Shown: positions 23,025 to 35,509, counted from the stretch's first letter. The stretch: DNA of 64,000 nucleotides from Cichorium intybus (GCA_023525715.1 CM042012.1:115809298-115873297), one strand, 5' to 3'. Notes: a model not told the origin generated them from the sequence alone. Numbers and translations: made by a program.

Positions 23025-25775
23025 TTCCCTATAAATCTGGAGCCGATGCCTACCAATGAATTTGAAGAAATAGTGCATATGAATTGGTTAGCAATGAATG
23101 ATGCTAACATGAATTTTAGAAAATGAACATGATGGTTCAAAAATCAGAAGTGAAACAGATGAAATCCATAACAAATAACCGTTGTTGAGAATACCGGTTA
23201 TTTCCCTTTGCTTAAACTCGGAAAAGAGTTAGTAAAGGAATGATGTTGTGGTTGGCATACGTGGTATGGGCCAAGCTAAATAAAGCGGTGACAGAAGTGT
23301 AAAACTTTAAATGAATTCTTGGATGTTTCTTCCAAAGAACCTCCAGAATTTTCACCAGATTGATTAAAAGAGTTTATGATTAAACTGGTCTTGGGAGCCG
23401 TTCCTGTTATTTAGGCTCTATATTGATTAACATCTGCAGAGATGGCAGAATGGTAAAACAATTAGAAGAAATTGTTTTTGAATCGGGGTCTCATATGGCC
23501 GAAAGTGTCATCATGTGGAGCCCTATCTTGTTTGAAAAGAAGAAAGACAAGCTGATATGTATGTGCATTGGCTACTGAGAATCTGATATTCTCGAAACCA
23601 GACTGAATATGGGGTACATTTGTACCAGATATTGGAGTTACTTCACTGAGTTAAGTGATATGTAAAATTCTCCAAGTATGAAATTTGGCTAAAAGAAGTT
23701 TCATATTCTTTAGGCATGTTATTGATGCCGAAAATGTTAAACTGGATCCAGTAGAAATGATGCTGTGATAAAACAGAAACTGCCTTGGAATTTGACTGAA
23801 ATTAGTAGTTCCCTTGGATTGGCGGGTTACTATGGGAGAGTTGTAGAAAACTGCTCCTTGACTATTGTTTTATTGACTAAAGTTGATCAATAAAAGTGAA
23901 AAGTCTGAGTGGTAGAAAGACCACATGTAACTTTTCAAAGGTTGAAATAAACCTTATGTGAAGCTCCGGTGTTAGCATTATCGCTAAGCGGAGAAGATAA
24001 ATTGTTTTATAGAAATGCATCCAGAGTTGATTTTGGATACATGATATTGCAGTAGCAATTATGATTTGACATTGAAGCTTTGGAGACACTACTTATATGG
24101 TGTAAAGCTTACTGTTTATATGGATCATAAAAGTTGAAGTACTTAATTGATCAAAAAGAAGTTGAATATGAGATAACAAAGATAGATGGATTACTTAAAG
24201 ATTTCGGTTATGAAATCTTGTACCATCTCGAAAAGGCAGATGTGGCTATAGATGCCTTGAATTGAAAAGAATATTCTTTGAAAGATACAACCACATGCGT
24301 GAGTGTGGCGAATTGATTACCTGAGTTGATTCGGGTAGCACAGAAAGAAGTGTGCAGGTCTGAAAACGTGAAAAGTGAATGAATGATTAGCTATCGAAAG
24401 AAGCTAGTTAGAAACTCACGACGATTCAAAACCCTTGGGGTTGTGTATGTGAGTTCCAAGCAAGGTGAGATATGAAATCTACCTTTAAAAGACGTATATT
24501 GGGGTAGATATGCAAAATGCCCGGGGCAGTACCACACTGTGTAGGATGACATAACCTATGTATTGGTGGCCGGGACTAAAGAAAGACATTGAAAGACATG
24601 TGAAAGGTGTTTGACTTGTGTGTAACTATAGTCAAATCATTAGAAACATACGGAAAATTTAACCGTTGTGGGTCCCAAAGAAGAAATGGGACGAAAATAT
24701 CATAGACTTTGTAGTAAAGTCTTTGCAAGTACCGCATGGGTATGACACCATATGGGTAATTGCAGGTTGATTGATGAAATCAGTGTAGATTTATACTGAC
24801 TAAGGAAGAAATTAAGATCGAAAAGTAGCGAAAAGCTATATAGATAAAGTAATTTGTCGACGTGAGTCATCGGCACGGATTGTATCAGGCCGAGATAATA
24901 GAATTATTCGTTGATTTTGGCATAGATTTCAAGAATAATTAGCTCAAAATTACTAGTAAGTACTGTATAAGATTTGCAGATTGATAAACAAGGTGAAATA
25001 ATGACGCAGACTCTAGAAGATGTGCTTGAAATTTGCACAACAGACCCTAGTGGAAGATGAGAAGATCGTCTATCGTTGGTAGAATTTGTAAGAAATAATA
25101 GCTTACATACTAGTATTCTACTGGCTCGTATGAAGTGTAGTATGGGGTACCGTGTTATCCTTCGATTTATTAGACTGAAGTTGGGGAGAAGCCGTTGGCT
25201 GGACCCGAGATTGTACCTTAAACAGAAGAAAAGATTAGGCAAATTCGAGGAAGCTTGGAAATAGCCAAAAATCGACAAAAGTAGTATGCGGATTGTTGAG
25301 TAAAACCATTGAAACTCCAAGTAAGGGAAGATGGTGATACTCAAAATATCCCTTGGAAAGACTAAAAATCTGTTTGTGACGAAAGGAAAGTTAAGTCCTC
25401 ATCTATTGGACTTTTCCATATGTCCCAAAGAGTAAGAAATGAGGTGTACCGATCGAAGATTCTTGATGAACTTCAAGATATTTGTAATATTTTCTATGGG
25501 TCTCATGGTTATGAGAACATGGATTGATAAATTTCAATGAATACCTTATGTTGAAATGAAGGTAGATAAGTAGTTAAGGTACCCGGGACAACCGGAGGAA
25601 TGTTAGATGAACAGTCATATAACCACGAAATAAGAAGACTAGTATGGTAAAAGTGCTTTGGCAATACCATGAATGTTTCCATATGATATGGGAAACCGAA
25701 ATTGTAACGAGATAGAAATATCCCCAACTCTTTGTATGATTTCGGGGACGAAATCTTTTGAAGGAGGGGAGAATT
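23025..25775 (+). pseudogene. Decayed Gypsy pol (protease end, RT, RNase H, integrase, chromodomain tail)
   Basis: No long ORF remains, but homologous blocks appear in order across several frames. The end of the protease is FPINLEPMPTNEFEEIVH with MNWLA (about 23027). An RT block SPILFEKKKDKLICMCIGY lies near 23520, where canonical copies have CIDYRELN. RNase H and linker blocks lie at about 24000-24250 (MDHKS, RWMDYLK). An integrase block IQTLEDVLEICT with LVEFVRNNS lies at about 25000-25100. Near the end are SPHLLDFSIC and YPQLFV (about 25720), matching the chromodomain-proximal tail of Tekay-type chromoviruses. Stops and frameshifts occur throughout. No reading frame could make RT. Confidence 0.72.
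25760..25773 (+). promoter_or_regulatory. Polypurine tract of the Tekay-like element
   Basis: GAAGGAGGGGAGAA ends two bases before the 3' LTR, in the context GGGGACGAAATC typical of Tekay-type elements. Confidence 0.85.
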
Positions 25776-28188
25776 TGTAACACCACGATACTTTTGTTAA
25801 GTATTATATGTTAATCATAGTGTATTTATGATTTAATATGGTGTTTTAAGTATTAGAAAGCTAATACTAGAAAAAGGGTAAATTGGTCATTTTACCATAA
25901 AAGGGTAATTTGGTCATTCGACCAAGTGAAGGACCAATTATGTAAAAATATTGTTGTTTGTGGCAAAAGTATAAGAAATGAAAGTTTTATTGTAATAAAA
26001 CTTGATTATAGTGCCAAAAGTTCAAGAAATGGAACTTTGGGACTAAATTTGTAAAATCTGGAAGTATAAATAGTGCAAGAAAGTCTCTCCACATGTGCAG
26101 AAAAACTGAGAAGCTACGGGAGAGGATCCTTGGTGCGATTTCTGCAGAAAATTTGGAAGCTTTCTTGAAGATTAAAGCTAGAAGTTGAAGGCATAGCTTG
26201 GAATTAAAGTTTTCAAGCAATTAAGGTTAGTTCTTGAAATTTCTAACCTAGGTTTGTGTATTCTTCACTTGAGGAATATGATGACTGAAATTTCAGTCAA
26301 GAATTATGTGTTGTAATAGCTTAATGCTTCCAATATGTCATTAGTTAAGAATATAACTCAAGAACATGGAAGTAGATTGCTATTCTTGAGAATTTGCAAT
26401 TTTGATCAAGAACCCTAAATCATGAATTGGTGTGATTAAGGTGGTTCTAATGGCTTAAAAACCTTGTATTAATGAAGGGTTTTAGTCAGTAAATAAACCC
26501 CATACGATTAAGAACAGAAATAAGAGCTTAATGGGTAAAAACAGGGACTGCAGTGCAAAAATCGCGACTGGTCTGGAACCCTGCCCAGGCGCAAGGCGCG
26601 GTGCGCCCAGAACCAGGCGCAGTGCGCCCTCCTGGCAGGCGCCAGGCGCGGTGCGCCCAAACCCTGGCGCGGTGCGCCCACTTGACAGGGGGTTTTGAAA
26701 TTTGGAATTCGATGCTAAGCTTATCCGATTGACCTGAAATTTTAAACATAGGTCTAATATGTTGTGAAACTTCATGGAAAATTATCGGAATACGAATACG
26801 ACCTCCCGAAAGTACTGTAGTAGAATACGCGTATTTCGGGAAGTGTATTAAATTTTTATAATGATGGTTATTGCTCAAAAATTATTGGAAATGGTCCCCA
26901 ATTGTATTGTATAGGACTCTTGTGTAGTAGAGTCAACTGAAATGGTTATTAACCTATTATCATTTGGTATATAAATGAATATATAGGTACGGGATAAATG
27001 GTTGTGGTGCACGCAAAAGCAAGAAACAACCGGGATTTAAATGCAGCTAGCATCCAGGTGAGTAATCTCACTGATATCATATATGATATATGATGATTGA
27101 ATTGTTACAGATTTGAAACTGTTTTGGGGGACAAAATTGACAGTTGACAGATGCCAATAATATGACAATACCAGATAAGCCGTAAGTCTGCGATAGACAA
27201 GAACGGAGCTGTGAGTCAATGATACGACAATACCAGATAAGCCGTGAGTCTGAGAAAGACAAGAACGGAGCTGTGAGTCAATAAATGAATAAACAATGCG
27301 ACAATACCAGATAAGCCGTGAGTCTACGATAGACAAGAACGGAGCTGTGAGTCAATAACAGAAATAATATGACAATATCAGATAAGCCGTGAGTCTATGA
27401 TAGACAAGAACGGAGCTGTGAGTCAAATCTTGAAAAGGCAATACCGGATAATCCGTGAGTCATCGAGATGGCAAGAACGGAGCCGTGAGTCTAGGCAAAA
27501 GCGGGACAAACTCGTGAGCCATAATTGATTTTGGATATTTAACTTTAAGTCCAAATGGTGTAGTCCTTTGACTATGATACCGGGTTATTGAGCCCAGCTG
27601 GTGCAGCCTTTGGGCTATGACTTGTATATTGAAAATGACATGATGCGGCTTATATAGCCATGACATATGATGCAGTCCATTGTGACTAAGAAATATGGGA
27701 CAGAAACGGTCAGACATGATTATATGTGCAAATAACTGACGTGGCTTGATAATTACAGGTTATTGTGATTCAGCCTGTAAGGCTACAGATTAGGATGTGA
27801 AATCCTAGGAGATATGTGGTCAGCCAGTAAGGCTAGGTGTTTGGATTCGATATCCAGACAGATATATGATTGTATTTTTATACATGTTATTTGCAGATAC
27901 GATTATTCACTGAGCTTTATAGCTCACGTTATTGTTAAATGTCCCTGCAGGTTAGCATGATCCTGATAAAGGAATAGATAGAGTCCGTGACTCGAGAAGT
28001 GAGACTCTTAGATGCTGTCAGTAGCAGCCCGGCTTCAAATGAGACTACGGTATTTTATACTCTCCTTGATACACTTGTACCAGTTTTTAATAAAATATAC
28101 CCCTTTCGTTATAGTTTTATGTATTGAAACCTTTGTTAAAAATGAAAAATTTTCAGAGGTGTTTTTGTTTTAAAAGCCGGGTGTTACA
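25776..28188 (+). repeat. Tekay-like 3' LTR
   Basis: 2413 bp, about 99% identical to the 5' LTR by eye. Contains the GC cluster at 26583-26680 and the five stem-loop repeats at 27163-27495. Confidence 0.92.
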
Positions 28189-28988
28189 AAAGTCTTTACC
28201 CTACCCAACCTTTGTTATAAGTAAACGGGTTGAGAATTCTCAACTCGGCCCAACCTGTTTATAAATTGGGTTAAAATTAGGTTGACATGTTTATTATTTT
28301 CTCAACCCAACATTGTTTTTTAAACGGGTTGAAACCCAGGTTAACCCATTTAAATTTCCAAAAAAAACCTTTAAAAATCTAATCTTTCAAATAAAATTAT
28401 ATAACTTAAAAACTCCAATAGTTGTTCAAGTTGAAAATAATACAATCGTAAGTCCATAACACAAACACAAATCAAGTGTTTACAAAACATTATAAATGTT
28501 TAATTTCTAAATTCTAAGCACCAACTCAACTTCTACTTTCAATATGATTTTCAACTGTGTATTTGTCTAGCATGATCCTATTATTTACTAACCTATGGTT
28601 TTTTATAAATAAATAATTACAATACAATAATCAATTAAATAATAATACTAAATAAATATAAATTAAAATATGTAAAATTCTTAAACAATAGCGGGTTGAA
28701 AGCAGGCTGTGAATTTCAGCAATAACTCAACATATTTAGTTAAGTGTGTTACACTGATCCATTTAATTAAACGGGTTGAAATTTTTAACCCAACCGGTAA
28801 TTATTAAGTTGTGTTCGGATTAGGATTAGGATCAGGATCGACAACTCTATGTCTAAGTCATATGCTCGGTTGACACTATCATACAAAAATCTAGACTTAT
28901 TCTATTCATCCATGATATCCAAATTGTACAATGAAAGTTCGTAACTTTTATTTATAAAAATTTGTTTCTTACTTTTTAAGCGTATGGT

Positions 28989-29852
28989 CTAATCTCGCAT
29001 CCTGTTCATTGCTCTGAACATTTCAACACCAGACAATGAAGCAATCTTCGCCATTTCAGAGCTTACATTCCTCATTTTCGTTTCTACATCCACGTCAGCG
29101 CCTTCTATTGCTTCACTCATAATTTCAGATGCTTGCTTGATCTTGTTCGCAAGTGAGTTACCAGCAGCGTTGACCACCTCAAGTAAACGGTCAACCCTTG
29201 CCCTGTTTCTTGATCGTGAGTATCGAATACATCGTTTACGTCTCCTGTAGATGACAACCACCGTGCAAAGCATAGTAACGAACCACGCAGCCACCGACAT
29301 GACTTGTTTCCAAAACATGCAGATTATCGCCTTTCTCTCTAGCTTACGTTTTCGTGTTGTTAAACTAAGCCTAGCCATTGCATCCGATTCAAGCCTGTAA
29401 GTAAAAATCATGCGTTTATGAAGTTATAGCTTTGATATATGAAACAAAAATGGTGCTCTTTTGGGAGAGAGGGCAGCAATACACAAACAGATCGAGTAAT
29501 GAAACCCTAATTTACTCAAAATGAACACCAAAAGTAGATTTATCATGTCAAGTAGCAGTACAGAGAGCAAAATTAATGGCGATTGTGGGAGAAATTGGCG
29601 AACCTACAAAAATTGAGGATTGATCGGCGGAAGCGAGTAAGAAGAGATTGATGTCAGGCTGCGTTTGAAGAAGGGATTTATGATTGATACCTGTTTGCAG
29701 GTTGAAAAGGAGGCCGAGCAATTCGCCGGTGATGGAGGCGAAGAAGTAGGAAGAATTAGTCGTTTATGCATATCGGATTGGGTACATATTCTGTCCCAAA
29801 TTGAATTATGATTCACGTACGAATTTGGATTTTCAAATTCTTTAATCTTCAT
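28989..29852 (-). CDS. Small two-exon host gene, putative single-pass membrane protein (216 aa)
   Basis: Exon 1 (29852-29608) and exon 2 (29394-28989) join in phase across a 213-bp GT-AG intron (donor TTTTT|GTAGGT, acceptor TTACTTACAG|G) to give 651 nt. The N-terminus is rich in Ser, Pro and basic residues (MHKRLILPTSSPPSP and following) and could be an organelle transit peptide. A membrane segment (MSVAAWFVTMLCTVVVIY) is followed by a very basic RRRKRCIRYSRSRNRAR stretch, then a helical tail. The first Met at 29852 gives the longest product. The internal Met at 29768 or one in exon 2 (MARLSL) is possible, and then exon 1 would be 5' UTR. Family not recognised. The hAT/Gypsy/Copia nest starts 130 bp beyond its stop. 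Confidence 0.5.
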
Positions 29853-31190
29853 GTATTTTTATAGGATTAGTCACATAAATACCGAAATGGTATGTTATAG
29901 TTGACAAAATATTTATTTCATTATCATTTATGTATTATGACCATAAATGTGCCAATGTGGTAATCGATCGGCTACTAATTAAAATTTTGTTTTTTGATAG
30001 TTCCTAAAACAGCTTTTAAAGTTAAAAAGATTAATCAAAATATATATATTCATATATTGTGCAATACATTATTTTTCTTTTTCGAATTTGTTTAAGATTT
30101 TATTAATGTTGTGGCATTAGAAAAATATTTGAAAATTGTTACGAAAGTTGATTATTCTGTGTACAACGAAAACTTTTGTCACTTTGTTATATTCACATAT
30201 CGTTTTGGTAGATTTTTTGTATTATTCTTTTTTTTTTATATTGTATATAATACAATTTATAACTATATTCCTCTTTTTATGATATTTATTGTAACTCAAA
30301 AAGATTATTTTATAAATATAAAATAATAACTCATTAGATTAGAATAAGATCGTAATAAAAAGGTAATATATTGAGTTATTTAAAAAAATATTTATCTGTT
30401 AATACTTTTGATCTAACCCTGCTGAAATATATTTTTACGAAGAAATTTGTTTTATCAAAATTATAGATGTAAAATTTGTGTTACATTACAACTTATATTT
30501 TGTTTCATGAGAAAAAAAAAATCTTCTAAATAAATAATGAAAATCAAGTTATATGAATAAAATAGCATTTCTCCTAGAATTGTCCATTTTGTGGCATCAA
30601 ACAAAATAAACAATTTTTTTCATATTAATTTTACGAGCCATTACGATCTTTTTTTACATATTCCATCATAGGTTGATCGTTCAGGAACTACTTCTATATA
30701 AACTCTAGACCATTCAATAAACTCAAAAAAGTAATAATAACAATAATAGGAATAATTTAATTAATCCGATTAATTATGGAAAATACAACCATACCACAAA
30801 TAATTGATTCTAATCCCATTCCATATTTTAAACAGTTGGTCTTTTATTTAGATTATTTAACTTCTATAATTTTAATAAAAAAAAAACTGTAATTTTCCTA
30901 TCCAAACATTTAAATAGATTATTATAATTTCAATATATACACACACAAATTAAGAAGATTTTGTGGAGAAATTATATCTGTTTGTCATTTACTATTATTA
31001 TTGCTACCGTCACTTGCCGAGTTTTAAATGAATAATAAATTATTTCATTCACTTACGGCATGAAATAACAATATAAATTAAATAAGCCCCCATATCTAAT
31101 CAAACTTTATTATTAGACAATGATAATATCTTTTTCCGTCTAAAGACTAAAGTTTGCCATAAATAAGTCCAAATGAGTTATCTTTTTTTT
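29853..31190. other. AT-rich intergenic DNA
   Basis: Upstream region of the minus-strand gene and unique AT-rich sequence. The ORF at 30111-30326 is Phe/Ile/Tyr-rich noise. No repeat family recognised. Confidence 0.5.
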
Positions 31191-32345
31191 TAACTGGCAA
31201 AGAGAAAATATTATTAAAGGGCAACCACGTACAGCAAGTTGCTATGGAAGCCAAAAAAGCAGTAGTTTACAAGTATGAAAATAGGAAAAGAATTACAACG
31301 AATTGAAAGGGCAAACACTCCATTGAACCCAACTTAATCTCCTCTTGTCGCGTCTATGTTTAAACCAAAGAAAGGTTATTGATTTGATAATATCTGCCAC
31401 ATTTGCTGCACTCTTCCTTTGGTTAGCAAATACTTTTTCGTTCCTAGCCTTCCAGATGCTCCAAAAAGTTGCATAACAAATACCAAGTAACCTCTTTCTC
31501 ACATTTGGACAGCCTCCCCAATTCTATACATACTCTTAACACCTCGTGTACTGTTTGGAAGGGTAATATAGGAACATTACACCACCTGAAAATCCAATCT
31601 ATCACCGTTCTTCTTGCGAATGGACATTGCACAAGAAGGTGATCAGCCGTTTCTTCCGTTTGATCACAGTGACAGCAGCAAATGTCTGCTATGTTGATTC
31701 CCCTGTTTGATAACGCAGTCTTTGTAGGTATTCTTCCCCATTTTGCCCTCCATATGAAGCACACCACCTTTATTGGCACCTCTTTGATCCACCTAAATTT
31801 TCCGTTATCCACTGGTCCATTATCATCAAGTGTACGGCGTAGAGCACTCACCTCATAGTATCAATCTTTTGTTAATTCACATCTCCATGTCGTGTGGTGA
31901 TTAATTTGAAGTGTTTTAATGATTCGATCATGTGAAATCTCCTTCTTTTCAATCTGTTTTCTTATATTAGCTATATTGTTCCAGACCCCGCTTAATGTTT
32001 TCATAGAGTAGTAATCGTCCGGTTTGTTGTGTAGCTTATGTATGCCTGAAATAGCCATTGCCCACAGCCTTGTAGGTTCCGTCTTTAACCGCCACCACCA
32101 TTTCACCAGTAGAGCTATGTTTAGAGACTCTAATGATCCAACTCCCAATCCTCCATTCTTTTTTGATGCTGTAACTTTCTCCCACGCAACCCAATATATC
32201 GATTTCTTTCCTTCCGATCCTCCCCATAGAAAACGTCTTCTAATTCGTTCCAGCTTTTCCAGAATCCCTTTCGGTACAACGAACAATGACATGTAGTAAT
32301 TTGGCAGGTTGCCCATGACTGATTTGATCAGAGTCATGTTCTCTT
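31191..32345 (-). mobile_element. 5'-truncated LINE (L1-type) fragment
   Basis: A T-run at 31182-31191 on the plus strand is the poly-A tail of a minus-strand LINE. Only the end of the RT and the zinc-binding C-terminal domain remain. No clear target duplication was found. Confidence 0.8.
31293..32337 (-). pseudogene. LINE reverse transcriptase C-terminus with zf-RVT domain
   Basis: From 32337 the frame reads the RT thumb and post-RT segment (LIKSVMGNLPNYYMSLFVVP, RRFLWGG, WEKVTASKKNGGLGVGSL). It then meets a nonsense codon at 31861-31863 and continues in the same frame into the zf-RVT-type region. That region has VVCFIWRAKWGRIPTKTALSNRG, an HCDQTEETADHLLVQC zinc motif and DWIFRW. Near 31500 the frame shifts to ATFWSIWKARNEKVFA, the usual end of plant LINE ORF2. 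One stop, one frameshift and the missing N-terminus make it a pseudogene. Confidence 0.82.
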
Positions 32346-33057
32346 TCTCCCTTTGGGATATTTAATTTTTATCCGGTTTACCATGGGCCTAAGATATTTT
32401 ACATCAGAAAGGAAAAAATGCCCGAGTTTGTTGACTCTTAAGACACTCGTTCAATTTTGCCAATTAACTTACAAAAATTTATGTTACTAGCAAAATAAGC
32501 CAATTACATAAAAGCCCATAACATATTATATAAACAGCCACTAACCAAGCAACATACACATTTCTCTCTTCTTATTTTCCCAAATACATGGATACAACAA
32601 ACAACATACACACATTATTTTCCAATTGTACATACATGAGACATCATTCACATTCATATGCCACATCATTTCATCCTACAACACATTGTATATACACAAT
32701 TCACGCTCCTCCCATTCCATGCCCTACACGTGCATGCTCCTCAGCCAAAGATTCTTTATCTGCATCCTTTGATGTCAACATGTTGACCTACGAACAACGG
32801 ATAACAGATAGAGACAACAAGAAACAGATAGCGTGTAGTAGTTAGCAGAAGTTACATGTAGCAGATGTTACAGATATCAGATATCAGATATCAAATAGCA
32901 GATAGCAGATAGCAGATAGCAGATAGCAGATAGCAGATAGCAGATAGCAGATAGCAGATAGCAGATAGCAGAAGTTACAGATAGCAAGATAGCAGATAGA
33001 AACAAACCTTGAGGATTTCGGGGCTCGAGCTTGGAGACAAGTAAGCGGCCAACACAC
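32346..33057. other. Unassigned region with heptamer microsatellite
   Basis: No gene recognised. Met/Thr/His-rich ORF at 32588-32845 is not convincing. Contains the AGATAGC repeat described separately. Confidence 0.5.
32893..32976. repeat. (AGATAGC)n heptamer microsatellite
   Basis: About a dozen near-perfect 7-bp units, bordered on both sides by looser CAGATATCAGATATC and AGATAGCAAGATAGC variants. Confidence 0.93.
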
Positions 33058-33430
33058 TCAAATTAAAAGGGTCCCTTCTGAAAACAAAGAAAAAAAGGTC
33101 AAAATGAAACGAGAATAGTTTAAAATATGAAAATGGAAAATGAAAGAAAAACTCACTCTAAAAGGGTCCCTTCTCAAGGATTGCACAGACATGGAAGACC
33201 CCGAACTTTTTCCCTCTAATGAAATATCTCTAAGTCGCCTTCCCGTTTGAGCACAACAAATTGTTACCACATGCTCATCACAACTTTCCACTTAAAATGT
33301 AATCCCTTCCATTCATATAATAAGAGCGCGTATAATTTTGTGAACATCCCGTTGGTAAAATACCAAAGTCCAAGTGAAGCCTTCCATCAACCGCCAATAG
33401 TTGTTTTACCTAGAAAAGTTATGCATTGAG
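33008..33430 (-). pseudogene. Possible host-gene exon fragments, minus strand
   Basis: Read on the minus strand, about 33425-33355 has QLLAVDGRLHLDFGILPTG. Then 33291-33165 has CDEHVVTICCAQTGRRLRD and GKSSGSSMSVQSLRRDPF, followed by a good donor GTGAGT. An AG acceptor near 33080 is followed by NLSVLAAYLSPSSSPEI. The segments look like plant exons, with GT-AG-like edges. They cannot be joined with confidence and I do not recognise the gene. They could be a real small gene, a pseudogene, or exons captured by the neighbouring CACTA element. Confidence 0.3.
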
Positions 33431-33674
33431 ATAAGTGAACTGTATGTTAATAAAGTTAAAAATAGTAAAATACCTCAAACAAAATGTTATTGACTTTTCA
33501 TATAACTTACAATTACAAAGTATAAACATTTATCCTTCGTTGGGGATTGTCCGAATGCTATGTTATGTTTTAAGTTAAAAAAGTTGGTAATATTTTGTTG
33601 GATGTTATTTTAATTTATTGTTATGCTAACTACTAAATGATTATGTAAGGTGGCTTTCACATGGACCACACACA

Positions 33675-34253
33675 ATGGTAATGAAATACTTTTCGTACAA
33701 TATCAATGGATACCTATTTCGCACAAAAGATCGTGATGGTAAAGTTTACCAGAACAGTGGCGTTGGTGTAGTGGCAACTGACATGCACATTTATAAAAAA
33801 GGTGTAACCTTTGGCCAAAACTATTATTATGGGGTTTTAAGAGAGATATGAGTTCTAGATTATCATATTAGAAAAATACCCATTTTCATGTGCGACTCGG
33901 TAGATAATAAGAATGGTGTTAAACAAGATACTCTTGGTTACACCTTGGTTGAACTTGGTAGAATTGGCCACAAGGATGATCCTTTCATAATGGCATCGCA
34001 AGCAAGACAAGTATTTTATGTGAAAGATCAGCTTGATAAAAAGAAGTCCATTGTGTTTATTGCACCTCCTAAAAACTACACTGATACATATGACGATGGC
34101 GATGAGGAATTTAGTACTTTAATTCTTCCTCGGCATAATAACATATTGCCAAAAGTACCTCAAAGTGACTTGGGTAGGGAATCCCCCGATGATTACTTTT
34201 GGACCGACTGTGAAGGTATAACTATAAATAAAGTGGTACGTAAGGCCAAATGA
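33675..34253 (+). pseudogene. CACTA (En/Spm) transposase-associated DUF4216 fragment
   Basis: The frame opens at 33675 and reads YNINGYLFRTKDRDGKVYQN, then YYYGVLREI. A nonsense codon TGA at 33849-33851 stands where relatives have Trp. The frame then continues VLDYHIRKIPIFMCDSVDN, YTLVELGRIGHKDDPFI and ASQARQVFYVKDQLD to a stop at 34253. This matches the domain that follows the tnp2 transposase in plant CACTA proteins. The transposase itself is not seen upstream. A DNA fragment of a dead autonomous CACTA copy. Confidence 0.8.
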
Positions 34254-34995
34254 ATTTGTACAAATTTTTTGTATAATTTTTAGTCTTGAAACAATTAATG
34301 TATATAATTGGTTATCAATATAAATATGATGTCTTATGGTCAATTATTTTGTTTGTGTGTTATTGTTTGTTATTTTATCATGACAATTGTTTGCTTTTTG
34401 ACACCTATAAAATATTAAAATGTGACCAAATAATTCTTATATTTATTTGTTTTATTTTTCCTTTACTAAACGGCAAACACAATCCCACCCTTTTTATTAT
34501 TTTTTAATTTTTTTTAATTTTTTTATAAACTTACTGCAAAATATAATTAAATGTTAAGTAATATAAAATATAATTAAATGTGATAATATGTTAAAGTAAT
34601 ACCAAATTACGTCAATTATGTTGAAGATAATGATTCTCATCCGTCAAATGCTTGCAGAATGTATTAATGACCATTACATCGGTCTTTTCATATGAACTTT
34701 CAGTTTGCTCTTATTTAATAATCTGCAAAACATTTCTTCTTCATCTCCGTTTTCGATCAAAAACAACCTACGTAATATTCCACTTGAAAATCATGGCAGG
34801 AATCAAGAATCAATGGAGGATTAGATATTCAAGTTCAAATTTGGACCTTTATGAAGAATACCGCTTCTACAATGTCATGTTTTTCAGCCTCAAAGTCATT
34901 CATGTCGAAGATCTATTCCTGGATATTGTTGCACTAGTTGCCTGTTCGTCTCTGCAAACTTTAATTCTCTGAAAATGTGGTAAGTTTATGCTTAA

Positions 34996-35350
34996 ACTCG
35001 ATTCATATTGCTGGATATTGTTGCTTTAGCCGCCTCATTTTTTGCGTTTGTTTGTTCGCTAAGCAGTTCGAAGGGCCTTATGTAAATGTGTGATAGAAAA
35101 AGGAAGGATGGGAACCGAGAAGGGTATGGCCTGCTCGGCCAGCTGGCGGTTCCAATGATGGGCGGAGACCGGGTGGACCATACACCGTCACCAGGAAAAG
35201 GTTGGATCTGATCACGTCTGATGAATAAGAGATTCTCGCTGATATTGAGCCCATTATGCAATCTCTCCAAAAGCAGGGGCACACGACTAAGAGGGTAACT
35301 GGATTTCAATTTGGCCAAGATCGTCATGTAGATGTTTTTTGTATGTATTT
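34996..35350 (+). other. Unrecognised coding-like segment inside CACTA region
   Basis: Plus-strand frames around 35080-35330 read stretches such as MMGGDRVDHTPSPGKG-like and IEPIMQSLQKQGHTTKR, with one in-frame stop. GC content is higher than in the surroundings. Could be a captured host exon or a transposon ORF remnant. Not identified. Confidence 0.25.
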
Positions 35351-35508
35351 GCATAATTTTTGGGTTACACCCTTCACTTCTTTCAACACCTTGAAAACTG
35401 TTGAGACCTTAGAAGATGATTAGATTATCATAAATTTTTGGAAATTGTGTAGTCTATAGAAATTCCAGTGTTGAAACATTGTTTATATTTGCTTATCAAA
35501 ATCAATAT

Positions 35509-35509
<1 letters not shown>

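Larger units (their letters stand above)
12002..28188 (+). mobile_element. Tekay-like Ty3/Gypsy chromovirus, decayed inside
   Basis: The LTRs are 12002-14413 and 25776-28188 (TGTAACACC...GGTGTTACA), with an exact 5-bp duplication AAAGT at 11997-12001 and 28189-28193. A primer-binding site for initiator tRNA-Met and a GAAGGAGGGGAGAA polypurine tract are present. The interior still shows protease, RT, RNase H, integrase and a terminal YPQLF-type chromodomain tail by homology, but all frames are full of stops. The LTRs are only about 1% different by eye (some two dozen changes in 2.4 kb), so the pol decay probably predates this insertion. A Copia element is inserted at 15393-23019. Confidence 0.88.
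11935..28850. mobile_element. Small hAT-type element, split by the Tekay-like insertion
   Basis: Remove the Gypsy insertion and one copy of its duplication and about 724 bp remains (11935-12001 plus 28194-28850). The ends TAGGGGTGGCAA and, inverted from the right, TAGAGTTGTCGA match at 8 of 12 positions. The flanks TGTGTAAG (11927-11934) and TGTCTAAG (28851-28858) form an 8-bp target duplication with one mismatch. This fits a non-autonomous, old hAT element. There is no transposase ORF, and the interior is AT-rich with repeated AACCCAACC/GGGTTGAAA words. Confidence 0.68.

Noticed and set aside
34996..35354. Minus-strand 120-aa ORF
   Set aside because: The plus strand shows better coding signal; minus frame has no motif.
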